Shown here piece by piece: positions 41,301 through 54,400 of a DNA stretch of 64,000 nucleotides (positions are counted from its first letter, which is position 1; the number at the start of each line of letters is the position of its first letter). Both the position numbers and the translations under genes were made by a program. Location: the NCBI GenBank assembly GCA_018389105.1, contig JACATO010002731.1:620001-684000 (forward strand), read 5' to 3'. The stretch is from Nautilus pompilius (Eukaryota; Mollusca; Cephalopoda; Nautilida; Nautilidae). The notes beneath the pieces were generated by a model that did no database searches, was not told the origin of the DNA, and saw only the letters and a program-made list of their open reading frames with translations.

Positions 41301-44300
41301 ATTTTAACTCATTCTTGGTATTCCAGCATTTGAACAACCACATGACCCTGTATAAATTATATAGTAGTGTTTTTTGTACATTTAAAAAGAGATCAATTTA
41401 TAGAGAAAAAAAAAGCAACCTAACAGAATGGGGAAAAGCATGAGTTCTTTTATTTGGTAACTTAGGGTGAAGTCATTTCACTTATATTAATTTAATTTCT
41501 TTTAGCAAAATGTGATCGTTAATATCATTCCTTTAAAAAAAATTTAAAAAAATAAAATAGACACTTGTTTACTGTCAGTTTTTTCAATATTGTACAAGTT
41601 ACACGTTTTTTTCTTTCATTTCAGTATTTGCTTGCCCAACCTAAAAGCTGGTGTGTGCAGATGGCTGCTTTGTTTTTGCGTTCAACTTTGGAGAAAAGCA
41701 GTGGTCGCAGAATAGAACGTTCCATGATGCAGGTTGAGGTAAATGTTGACCATCATCATCAATTCATTTGCTTTTTTATTATCTACAATATTCCTTGAGG
41801 AAAACGTTTTAAAAAATTTATATTTCAATTGACCACAAACTGCTATTTAGTCTTAAAATGATCAATAACAATAAACTATGTTAAATACTAGTTTGTTTTT
41901 GTCATCATTGCTACTAAATGCAGTTGCTTTGTTTCATAGCTTTTATATTTTATTTTATAGAAGTAGCTAGATGGGGGTGCACATTACCTTTAGTTAAATT
42001 TAGGATTTTTGAAAAGGAAAACTGAATAATTAGTAAGTTGAAAATAAATAAGTAAAAAAGAACAACATTGAACAGAAAGAAATCCAAATTAGTAAATATA
42101 AAAATGAATAAAGCAACAGATTATCAATGAATGAAAAAAAAAAAAAAAAAAGGGTTGGAAAATTACTTGGCCAAAAGAATTTTATTAAAAAGAAATATCC
42201 AGTGATGTATTTAATTTGTTAAAAGAAGAATTTCTAGGGAAACTGGTGGCCCAGAGAACCAAAGTTCGATTCCCAGTTAGGGGTTAGCTCAGTTTGGTGT
42301 ACTTCCATGGCATGGTTTCTTCTTGCTTTTCACCAAGCATTTATGTAGGTTTCCTCCAACATCTGAAAATGAAAGATTTTAGGGGTTTCTGCCAAAGTCA
42401 GAAGTGCCAGGTTCTCTCTGGTGAAGAAGTAATGCACTTGCTGATAACTACAACACTATGCTTCCTTCTTCCTTACTAAGATTGTCTCCCTTGTAAAGAA
42501 ATGGCATATGACACAACAAAAACAAAGGAATTTTTTAGTTTTGTATCTTTCTGCAATAAGGTTCCTCCTAGCCAGTAAGAGTCCAGTTGTTGTTTGATGT
42601 TTGGCTGTAAAGGATGTTGTTATATACATTTCCTTATTTCTCAAAAGGAACTTGTGAAGCAGTTGAACCAGGTGGAGCCTTCTCAAAGATTGCAACTATT
42701 CTACAGTGTTCATATACCCCCTGTGTGGCTGTTGAAGGTAGGGTTGCAGTTATTCACCTTTGTGTTTGATTAGCCTTATTCATGAGGCTTGAGAAGGTAT
42801 ATAGGATTAGAACAATAGTTGTAATAAATCTCTACAAGTCTGAACTTGGAAACCTTTTTTACCTAATAGTAAAGAAATATGTTTGTCTTTTTTTTCTTTG
42901 ATTTCATTTGTAATAAAATTTCTGATTTTAAGGTTTTTTTCAATATTGTATTTGTGCATTTCAGTGAGAATGGATAAATTTTTGAAAAATTCTTTATATT
43001 CAGATTGAAGAAAGAATATCACGTGATCTAAAAGCTTTTCAAGATTGTTTCTTTGTAATTTAATTCACAAGCTTTTATTTAAAAAGTAGGGGTGGGCTTG
43101 GTGGTTATTGGATTTGGGGAATGTTAAGATAAATCTAACTTTAGACAATCTAGTAACAGTCAATTACTTTTCTTGTTTTTGTTGATAAGATTTAGTTTAT
43201 GGATTTTTTTTGCTTTTTTATTGCTGCCATTTGATTCTGAGAGAGAGAGAGACAGACAGACAGACAGAGAGAGACTGCTGCTTGGCTATCTTAAGCAGTT
43301 TATTTCTACTAGTTGGTTTGTGTTGTGGCTTGAGTTTATGATCTAAGATTTAAACTAAGAGTGTTTGAAAAATGTTTGTGGTTGTGTTGCTGGAATGGTT
43401 ACCAAGAAAACAGATTATCTAAATTTGGCGTCTTGAACCCAGTTAAGGTTTTTCTTGTTTCTTTGACACCCAAAGAAAATTTGATACTGCCATTACTATT
43501 TAACTTCAGTGAATGGGAATTTTTAATGAATTGAAATATTTAATATTACATTATACATTATTGGCCAAAAGTTTTGAAGAAGAAACAAATATGGGGATAA
43601 TTATTAAGAAAGAATAAAATAGTATAACCACTTTATTTCTCACCATAACAGTAAATGTAAGATTCAATACATGGATGCAAAACCTACACATTTAATAAAC
43701 TTTGACTGAAAACCTTTGTTTCTCCAACATAACCCTCTTTTGTTTTGATGCAACTTTGCAAATTCTAGGTAGTTTACCAAGTAACTTTGCCAGATATTTG
43801 GGTGTTATAGTGTTTCATGCTATCTGGAGGTATTCAACAATAGCGTTATGTTATATGGCATCAATTTCATGATTATTTTATCAATTTCATCCTGTAAAAG
43901 TTCCCTAGGTGATAAATCAGGTAAATGGTGGCTAATCCATCTTCTGGTGAACACCTGTCTGTCTTTGCTCTTCACATATTGTCTGAAAGTGTGCTTAGGG
44001 TCATCATCTTGTAGAATGAACCTTGCATCTATTAGTCAACTACGAGAAGGAATTGAATATCTTTGCAGAACACTCTGCCAATGCTTTTTTGTCAGGGTTC
44101 TATTAATTGTACAAGATCACTAACTGCATTAGCTACAAAACCCTGTTATAAGAAGCATTTTCCAACTTGTCTGTCTCCACTCTTCTATATTACTATGTTC
44201 ATGTAATTTTACCTATTGCAATTTTTTGCAAATATGACCATTTAAACCAGCAGCTCTGTTACCCTTTTACTATTGTCAAGGGCACCAGATTTTTCCTTAT

Positions 44301-45452
44301 GCTATTCAGCTATCTGTAATTTCTGGCTGGAATTCTACTTCATTTGCTGAATTTGTTGTTTTTTTATAGATGTCACTACTTTTCTTTTCTTCCTGTATTT
44401 TCTGTCTGTATTGTTCTCAGTCATCTGGTGTCTTCACAGCATGTAGTGATTGCCTGTGTTTGAAATTTTAGGTTTCTTTGTAACCTCTCTTCTTATCAGG
44501 CCTTCCTTTCTCAAAGTATAAATAGCAGATCACAAGTCAAAATCAATATCTCTCTTTTTATCACCCTAACAACAAAATATTTGTGACTTCTCTGAGGTTT
44601 TGAAACATCTTTTTAATTTATAAAGGTCTCTGATGTGACTATTTTATTGCCTCATTTCTCATCCAATGAAATTATGTCATGCAAAAAGTAGTATGTTATG
44701 GAAATCTTCCTGAAACACAAAAGTGGATTATTTTGATGAAACAGAGGTTTAAGTCAAAGTTAATAAATGAATAAATGTGTGTATCTTCTTGCATCTGTGT
44801 ATTGAATCTACACTGTTATGGTGAGAAATAAATTGGTAATGCTATTCTATTCTATTCTTAGTAATTATCCCCATATTTGCATTTTTTCAAAACTTTTGGC
44901 CAGTAGTGTATATATTAACAATGTTTGAAAAAAAATTTTCTCAAGTAAACTTTCAAGACTAGATTTCTCTCTCTGTGTTTTTAATGGTAAATTTGGTGTT
45001 GATGTATTCTAGAGACAACTGGCAATTCTTTTCATGAGTGTGGGAGCCATTGGTGCTGCTTGTGAAGTATTTGAGCAGATTGAATTATGGGAAGATGTCA
45101 TATTATGCTATCAGAAAATGGGAAAACTGGAGAAGGTGAGATTTAAGGATAATGAATGTATACCATATTTTGCAATTTTTCAATACTCCACTCATTGTTA
45201 TTCAAAGAAAGGCCAAAAAAAAACTGTTAAAATGTTCTTGGCATTTTTGGCTTACTCTTTATTATAACATATGGAATTTTCCGTAGCTTTAAAGATTTTG
45301 CAGATGTTTTTTAGTAAATACCATTAATAGTTAGAAGAAAACTGTATATTACTATAGTTTGTTGCAAACTGTTGAGGGTGTTTACTAAAGGAATTTGTAA
45401 TATCATGCTGAATTTTTCTGAAATGTACTACCATTCAGCTTCCAAGGTTGCT

Positions 45453-45496
<44 letters not shown>

Positions 45497-48400
45497 TATG
45501 TGTATATATATTTTTTTAAAGGCTGAAACCATTATTAGAGAGCGTTTGGAACAAAATGAAACAGCCAGTTTGTATTGCTTTCTTGGTGATGTCACTCGTA
45601 ACATTAGCTACTACGAAAGGGCTTGGGAACTTTCCAAACATCGAAGTGCTCGTGCGCAGAGAAATATAGGCTACATATACTTCGGTAGAGAAGATGTGAG
45701 TACAGAACATTTGTTTTCAGGAATGTGAAGTTTTAATAATTCCCTAACCCTAACCCCTTCCTTCCGGAGCGCCTACTCCATTTCCATAACCCTAACCCTA
45801 ACCCTAACCCCTTCTTCCGGAGCACCTACTCCATTTCCACCCTAACCCTAACCCTAACCCTAACTCTAACCCCTTCCTTCCAGAGTGTACTCCATTTCCA
45901 TAACCCTACCCTCCTCCTTCTCGAGCACCTACTCCATTTCCTAACCCTAACCCTAACCCTACCAGAACCCTAACCCTAACCCTAACCTCCTAACCCCTTC
46001 CTTCCAGAGCACCTACTCCATTTCCATAACCCTAACCCACCCTAACCCTAACTCTAACCCCTTCCTTCCAGAGCGCCTTCCATTTCCATAACCCTAACCC
46101 AGCATGCTTCTTCCTGCTCTTCTTCACCATCCAGCCATGTGGGTTTTCATCCACAACTGAAAATGAAGAGTTCTAGTAAGGATTTCCATGCCCAGGTCAG
46201 CAGAGATGTTAAATGTACAACAAAATAATTTCCAGCAAAGGGAGAGAGAGAGAGAGGGTGTGTGCCATTACAGCTTATTTAAGGACTCAGAATAAAATGC
46301 TTGTTTTGTTGTTATTTTTTAAGAATAGACTACACCCTGGACAGGTTTTATATTTGCCATGCACATGGACCTATTTGTAGCATGAGGATTTTAACCATCC
46401 TTTGAAGGTTACATAATCCAGGATAGCTGCCAAGGTCAAATGTCAAATTTTAATCTTCTCCTCTTCCTCAAAATAAAATGACCTAAATTTCATTTCTGAG
46501 GTGTCTTGTATTATTTACCATCACATTTGCTGCACTTTAATGTCTAGGATAAAAGGAATTAGAGATTAGTTGGTTCATTTAGATAGACATGAAATATTGT
46601 GATGTACATGGTTGTTTTAAATCATCTAAATCTCAATTCTAGCAGATTTTGAAGCCTACTGCCTACTTTATCTCTCCTGAAATTTTCAATCATATGAAAA
46701 CTTTTCATTTTTTTTTTCATTTTATGGTAATAAAACAAGGCTAAGTTATATATTTGCTCCACAATAAAAGTGAAAATAAAGGACCACCAATATAATACTT
46801 GGAGTTTGCTTCATAACCTCTGCCCACTTGTTGGGCTGCTTATTTGTGTTATTGACTCTGTTCTTTTGAAGCTTCAGAAGAGGCTCTTCTCCAATTCTGT
46901 CAGTATATTTGAAGAACTTCTAGTACTTTCCTATCACCATGCCCAACTATTTGTAGATGTCACCTTACAATGATTCACTATCATTGAGGATGCACGTGCA
47001 CATGTTGCCTTACTTCCTGCTATCTCCAGTCTTTCGTTTCTTCTCATGGTGTTTTCTGTACTTGAATCATCACATTCTGTTGACATGTTGCCCTGTCCTT
47101 ATTACGAGAGGCTGCCACCATACTAAATGTATGAATCTCAGCTCTGATGTTACTCCACATAATGGCACAGACAGAAAGGCTCCATTTCATATTACTAAAG
47201 AATTACTTGCACATGATATCTTCCAAGATTGAACACTGCAAGGACCAATCATGCATGTGTTTACTCCAAACTTCTTGGATGTGATCCCTGGCACCCTGTT
47301 AACCATTGCAAAAGAGTTTACTTTCACTGAGCTGAACACTACATTAAACATTTCAATTTTGTATTTGATGCAAGCCATTTTTTTTTTTTTTTCTTTAATT
47401 GTGTGGACTTGAGTTTTTACATTTTGGGCATGGAAATTGTTGCGTAAAATGTGGTTAGCTTTTCTGACTGGTACATTTGAATTATTTATACATTTTATAA
47501 AAGCATCAGTTTTTGCTTCAGGTGCCAATAAATTCAAACCTATTTACTATTGATATCTACAGGCAATTCTCCAGGTCATGTTTAACCTGTACCATCTCCA
47601 CACTTAGCCTGGTCCACCCCTAACCATTGCATTGGTTAATGGTGTTCAACAACCAATCAGTGGTCATGAAACAAAAAAAATATATTTTGCTCCAGAATTG
47701 TTTCTTGATTTTCAGTTTCAATTTGATATCATTTTTTTTTTATTTCTAGCTTGACAAGGAAGTTTGTTTAAATATTTAATTATGTGGAGAAATTTAATAA
47801 ATTAGAGAATTGTTAAAAAATTAATAGCATTTTAAATGTTTTGACTAAAGATTGATTTATTAGAAAGAAAACAAAGACTTTAACATTGCATTAGTTATGG
47901 TATATTACACTGAAAAGAAATCTAAATTGTTTTATATGGTCCATAATTTGGGCTACCATTGTGTGTGTGTGCTTGCGTGCAGTACGCTTTGGATGGTGGC
48001 TCAGTGGTTAGGTTACTGGACTGCTAAGACCAACGGCCCAAGTCAGGATTGGCTTGGTTTGTCATACCTCACTGGCATGGTTTCTATTCATTCTTCTTTA
48101 ACAGCAGGCCATGTGGGTTGCTTTGCTCATCTAAAAATGAAAAAGGAGTTGTAGGAATTTTCCTGCAAAATGTGGAAGTGCTGAGTTGTTTGTGGCACGG
48201 GAGGAGGAGGTGGCAATGCTCTCTAGTGGAAAACAACAGGCTTTTTTCTAATGTAGGGCTTTGTTGTTGAGACTGGTGTACAACACAACAATTATGTTAA
48301 TCACAGAATGATGAATTTGAACACTATTCATTTGCTAATTTTTAGAGCTCTGAGATGTGGTAGCTGTTGCCATATTACAGTTTCATAGGAAGTATTGATG

Positions 48401-51400
48401 GAATATAATTTGCATATTACAAGTCAACAAACTGCATCCAGAATCCTAACTTTGTTACCACTGGTCTGTAGAATTTGTCTGCTTTTCTACTTTGTTAACA
48501 TTGCAGATATGACATTTGGTGCTCTGCTAGTGGACTAGGCATTGTGAGTTGACATCAGTGTAATGTGACTACCTCTTTATATATGTTCTATGAACTTGCT
48601 GAATGATTGTAATCAGTGATATTTTATTTTTTTTGCTTTTTCTTTAGCAGTAGAGTAGTTTTTTATTGTGAAATATTACACAAATTATTTCCTTTTTTCC
48701 AGTGGGATTCTTGCCTAACATGTTTTGAGCGCTCACTAAAAATCAATGCATTACAGGTAAGTTAATAGTAAAGAAAGAAAGAGAAACATCATTAGTGATA
48801 GGAGTTTCAACAACTCTCCAGTCTGGGAAGTCTGCAAAAATGTGGCCACATTTGTGAACTTTTGCTGCACGACTGAGAAGTAGCGAAAGATTTCCTTGTT
48901 ACAAGTATTATGTAAATCAAATTGGTGTTTTCATGCCTACAATGAAAAATGATATTTCACTCATGTGCACACACAAATCTACCTTCCACCAAGTCACCTC
49001 CCATTCAATTATTGTTTTTGTCTTTTTTCAGAATTTCTATCAAAAAGACTATTTCTGTTTAACATTAAATACAAGGTGTTCCACACTGTAGATGTGATGC
49101 ACACAAACAAGAGAGAACATATTCACAGGAGTAGAAATCTTTTTTTAAAAAAAAAACAGCTCTTTTTCTTAACAAAAAGATAAACCATCCACAGGTAATC
49201 TACCCTGCGTGGTATTCCGAACAGGTGAAACAGTTTTTTGCATCCAATTGTGAAAGTTTTTATTCATTTTACTACTATGGTAGTAATTGGTATTCTGTTT
49301 GGAAATAAAAAATCTGTCTACTGTGGAAACACCTGTAAACTAAACCAGGCAACTGAAACCTTATTCTTTCCATTAGCAAGGTGAAAAAAAAACAATATTT
49401 GTTCTTGTAAACCACCTCTGAACATTTAAAATATTTCTATATCCACTCTGTAATGGTGATTCCATTCTTGGGTTGCATACTCCAAGAGTTGTGACTAATT
49501 GATTTATAAAAAAAACAATTTTCATGCTTTTTTTATTTGTTGTTTTTTTTGCATTATTTTGAACTAATTTTGTTGGCTTTTGTTTATTTCATTGCATTTT
49601 AAGCAGTTGTTTTATTTTTCTTTCTTTTATCATTTAAGATCTTTAGAACTCTTAGTCTTCATGTTTAGCTCTGACCAAGTACATCGTTACTACAGTACAC
49701 ATGGATTTTGTCTCTGGCATTGTATTTATTGACACAGCTGCTGCTATTAGCTTCCTTCCGCCCATCTATCCTTCCACTGAACACTTGCAATTTTTAAATG
49801 TTGTTAGTCTACTTGGGCTTCACTTCTGCATCTTTTTAAATATTATAAACAAGGCTTTCTGTTGTGGGGAAACTCCACTGGTTTCTCCAGTTTGTGGATA
49901 ATCAGTGACAAGATATGGCAGTTCATAAAGCTTTCTAACCACAATATCTGTAACTTAGCTGTCAGCTGTAGTAAGATGTGTCAGTTTAACTTTACTCTAT
50001 TATCATGTCTGTAAAGATACTTCAGATGGGGTGGCAGTGAGTATGTAAAAAGCCAAGAGGTAACTGATTTATGCTGTTTCCTTGTACACATTTATTATGT
50101 TCTTTGGCGCTGTTAAAAATTTTCAAAGGTAAGCAAGAATTTTATGGGCCTAGATGAACAGTATTTTTCTCACCTCTATAAAGCAGCATTAAATATACAT
50201 TTGCAGTATATTAGAAATGTATACGGTTAGATTTTTTGTAGATATGAGATGGTATTCAGTTTGGCCAAGTAATTTGCAAATGCTTGACAGGTTTATATTT
50301 TGAATTTGAATGATTTTACTAAAATTTAATAAATGGGGACAAAATAACAGCATGAATCATTTGTCTTCTAAGTGTTTGTTTGCTCACCATCTGAATTATC
50401 TACACTCAGATGATAAGATAGAGAGTAAAATTAAGTATGAATACTGTAGATCTTATCTACAAATTCTCAAGCATTACATAAAGTATTTTTTTGTTAAACG
50501 ATGACATTCTAAATGCATACTCTATTGAGTATCTGGTACAGCTTTTTCAGACAATACTACTTTGATCCTTAATATAATTTATAAATGCTGAAAATATTGA
50601 GGCATCTTATTAGCTGGGGGCTGGTGTGCCATCTAACTCAAACATGTCTAGAAGCTTTGAACATGGAGACTTATCTGAAGATAAACTACCATTTATTATT
50701 ATTATATTGTACAAAGAGATTATTTCTTATATAGCTCCACCCCTCTAGTTCATTTTTAAACTCACTGACACAGTCTGTTGAAAATTGAGCAGTTAATTTA
50801 TTCCATTGTCCATGATATTTTACTCGAAAAAAAGAGAAGAAAATTTCTATTATCATATGGCTTGGCTACTGTGTGTGAAACAATGCAGAGAACCAGCTGT
50901 ATTTTGTCTGGGAGTGTATTGCACCATAAATTCCATCTCTTGCCTTTGTTTTTTCACCACTTTCTACAGTTTTTTTGCTCCCATGGTTTCTTGGAAAAGC
51001 CAATATACAGTTAGTAAATGAGATTTCAGTCTAATTTTTTTTTTAGTGTTGTGAATAGAGTCTAAAATGTTATTTTGGAATATTTTCTTTTATTTACTAA
51101 GCTCATTCCTAATGTGAATCTCTTCCACACTGTTCTTACCATGTAGCATTTCCCTTTTTTTGTCTAGTAGTCTGCACTTTTTTCTTTTCTTTCTAACTGG
51201 ACCCCATGTCTCGGTGTATTAATATCGCTACATTTGAAGCATCACCCAAACAGACTGATATTGTTATTTATATTATTTTTTGTTGTCGTTGTTGTTAAAG
51301 AAATTAATTTTATCTTATTGTTGTTAATATTTAGGAGGAAACAAATGTTTTCCTATTAGATAAATCATGCTACAGCTGCTTAGTTGATATCTTTCTGCTT

Positions 51401-54400
51401 TTTTTTTAAAATTAAAATACAAGTAAAGTTGTTGACTTTCAGATTCCTTTGTGGTTCACAAATGGCTGTGCTGCTATGGCTGCTGGCAGATATGATTTGG
51501 CTGCAAGCAGCTTCAACCGCTGCGTGATGATTGACTATGATGTAAGTAACACTTCATAATTCTAGAGTACTGTGCCCTTTGATTTCTTTTCCATGACATT
51601 TCACTAAACTGTGTGTGCAGCTTATACATCATGTTCAGAACATTAGCAAGCTCTTATTATTGATATTTTTTTTTATTTTTATGTACACTAACAGCTGTTC
51701 ATTGAATAATCTCAATTGCTCTCATGTTGGCTGATGCAGATTCTAAGAATAGATATCAGATTAGCAATCAAGAGTTGCAGACCACTAGAATTTACTATCA
51801 GGTTAATGTATGGCTCAATAAGTAAAGTCCAGTGGATCAGTGAAATAAAGTACCATGCAAGATGATGATCAGTGCTTTGTGAGATAATTTATTGATGAAT
51901 GTTATTAATACTCCAAAAATAATTTTAATGTAAACCATTAATTATGTTGCTGAAATTTAAAATTTGTGAAAAAATATAAATTTGATATTAATAGTTTCAA
52001 AATTCTCTAATATTTTAAAGAGCTTAATTTTACTCTCACAAGTAAATAGATAGAAATTAATTTTCTAATGTCAAACTTGTGCAATCAATGGATTTTCTTT
52101 GTAATTTTAACTCTAATACTTGATTTTTCTATGTAGAACTTCGGTAATCATTTGGATTTTCTGGAGTTTTGAGTCTAACACTTTGATTTTTCTATCGACT
52201 ATTTGCCAAAGATTCTCCAGAAACCTGTCATCAACTGATTTGCTTCGGAATTATGGTTGTTATCATGCAGTCATCAGATGAAAAATGCTGTAGTTATGAG
52301 TTAAAATCACAGAAAATCTGTCTATTTGCACAAGTTTTACATAAAATTTAATTTACATTTTTCTTACCTGTGCATCAACATTCAGGATCAGTGATCATCT
52401 ATATGCCACTAGTCTTGGACCAGTAGAATTGTTTCAAATTTTTTAATGTTGGGTAATTAATTGCTGATCCATGTTCAGGCTTGGGTTGGTTTCAGTGCTA
52501 GCCTGATAGAATAAAATTCATCATTTTTTTTTCCTAAAACATGAAATAAGCAAATTTCTGACAAATAATATCAAATCTAAGCTTTGTTTTTTGTTATCTT
52601 AATAAAAATTTAGATGTAAAGAGATAACAGAAACACTGAAATCTAATAATTTTGCTACGGAATTGGAACAGCTTGAGGTTTAAATAAATATATAAAAAAA
52701 CTCTGAGGCCAGGTGGCAAAGGGTTATCATCATGGTGAAATTGATGACACCAGTATCAATCTTGTTACTGCATCTAAATAATAGGACCATATAATCCAGT
52801 TATTGCATCAAGCAATTTTGTGTTTGAGCTGGACATGTTTGATGCATAGGAAAATAAAGTAATCAGTTCTTGTGACTTTGTACCTCACTCATTAAGCAAA
52901 AAGAATGCTGCTTTACACAAATTACCATGCCAAGATATTTATGGAATGTTGATGGTGTAGGTATTTGATGCTGCACTTTTTCAAGCTTCTACCACTGTCT
53001 TTATTGTTATAAAATTATCAACATTTTGGAAAACTTTTATTCAGGACAGCAACAGGAAAATGTTACTGAAACATCGATAACATTTTGACATAGAAGTGGT
53101 GCTAAAGGTTTGAAAAAGTATGTCAAATTACCATGCTATCTGTAACTATTCAGTAAGTTTGCATTTTTTTTAATATCAAAATTTTTAAAAGACAAACTGA
53201 ATAAATGTTGACACTAGTGCTAAACAATTATTCTTGGTTCAGTATTCTTTCCAGATAAAAAAATAGTGCTGATAATTGATAAGAAGTAAAGTCTAATTCT
53301 TCCAGTTTAGAGAAGAAGCAAGCAATCAAATGAGAAAAAAAGAAAGAAAATACCTGTCTATTTGTATTATGCTCCATGTAGCCATTACTATGAGAACAGA
53401 AAGGTCTACTGAATATACATTTTGGTAAAACCTTTACTTGTTGCCATCCTCAGAGTTTAGGGCCCCAGAAGGACTATTTGTTTGGATAGAAACCTGCAAA
53501 TTAGCAGAATTGCACATCAAAACAGTTCTCCCTCAGAGTTATTAAACTCTGATGATGGTAACAGGAAAAGATTGCTAAAACAAGTTCATTAGTTAGTTCA
53601 GTTACTGCTGTGAAATATATAACCAGACTTCTACTACTTATATAACCATTAATATTTATGCAAGTTAAAGGATGATCTATAAAACCTTACTGGTACTCCT
53701 GAAACTGGTTTTGTCAAACACAATCTCACATTTGATCAGTGAATTTGTTCTGTTACTTGGCTGGCTGCCGAAGAAACATGACAAATGAAAACATTTTTCC
53801 TCAAATTTCAACTCTCAGTGAACAAAGAGGATTTTGTTTCTCTGCTCCTTCTGGATTGTTTCTTCATTTTCATTTGAGTCTTGGAGAAGATTTATTTGCT
53901 CAGTATTGAAGAATAAAAGCCAAAGAACAAACATAGACATTTCTATTTCATCTTCAACACTCCTCACCTACTCTTCACACCCATGATGTTCTCACCGAAA
54001 TTTTCTGTGAAAATGGGTGAGAGATAATGTGCAGCATGAGATTAATGACCTGCTGTTTCTGTAAAAAACCACCATAGCATACAAGGACTGCATACTTCGC
54101 ATTATTTAATTGCAGAGTAAGAAGTTTTCAGCGAGTCATGTGTTGGTAAACTGTGTCATTTGACTACTTTAGGCATGAAACTGCATGGCCGAATAAAAAA
54201 TAGTGTAGGCCAATGGCCATCTGGTGACCAACATCACAAAAACTGGTCTATAACACTTATGTTCCAGCATGGAGTCCATATATAAGAACAAATATTGAAT
54301 TATTTAAAAGGTTTGCATATAAATTCTTTTGGATGATTCTAAGTTTCAAGCAACAGGAAGGCAGAACTTATTATGTTTTATCAGTTTGGATTTTAAATAT

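Larger units (their letters stand above)
43556..44908 (-). mobile_element. Tc1-family transposon with long inverted repeats, intron 12
   Basis: 1,353 bases between TA dinucleotides. The tips are CATTATTGGCCAAAAGTTTT and, on the other strand, CACTACTGGCCAAAAGTTTT. The inverted match extends about 175 bases inward on both sides (TATGGGGATAATTA, TTTATTTCTCACCATAACAG and further). The minus strand carries a decayed Tc1 transposase: [15 protein letters not shown] near 44,390, [18 protein letters not shown] near 44,000 (catalytic Asp of QDNDPKHT), then [20 protein letters not shown], where the family has SPDLNPIExLWDELD. Stops and frameshifts break it. Confidence 0.88.

Noticed and set aside
45372-45521. 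Upstream part of the open frame leading into TTC27 exon 14
   Set aside because: It translates the TA microsatellite (Ile/Tyr repeats) and is intron.
46770-47537. Open frames of 67-116 codons on both strands in intron 14
   Set aside because: No recognised domain and no splice-compatible context with TTC27; left as unidentified DNA.
52690-52870. tRNA-like head resembling another SINE
   Set aside because: The diagnostic SINE body and tail are missing.
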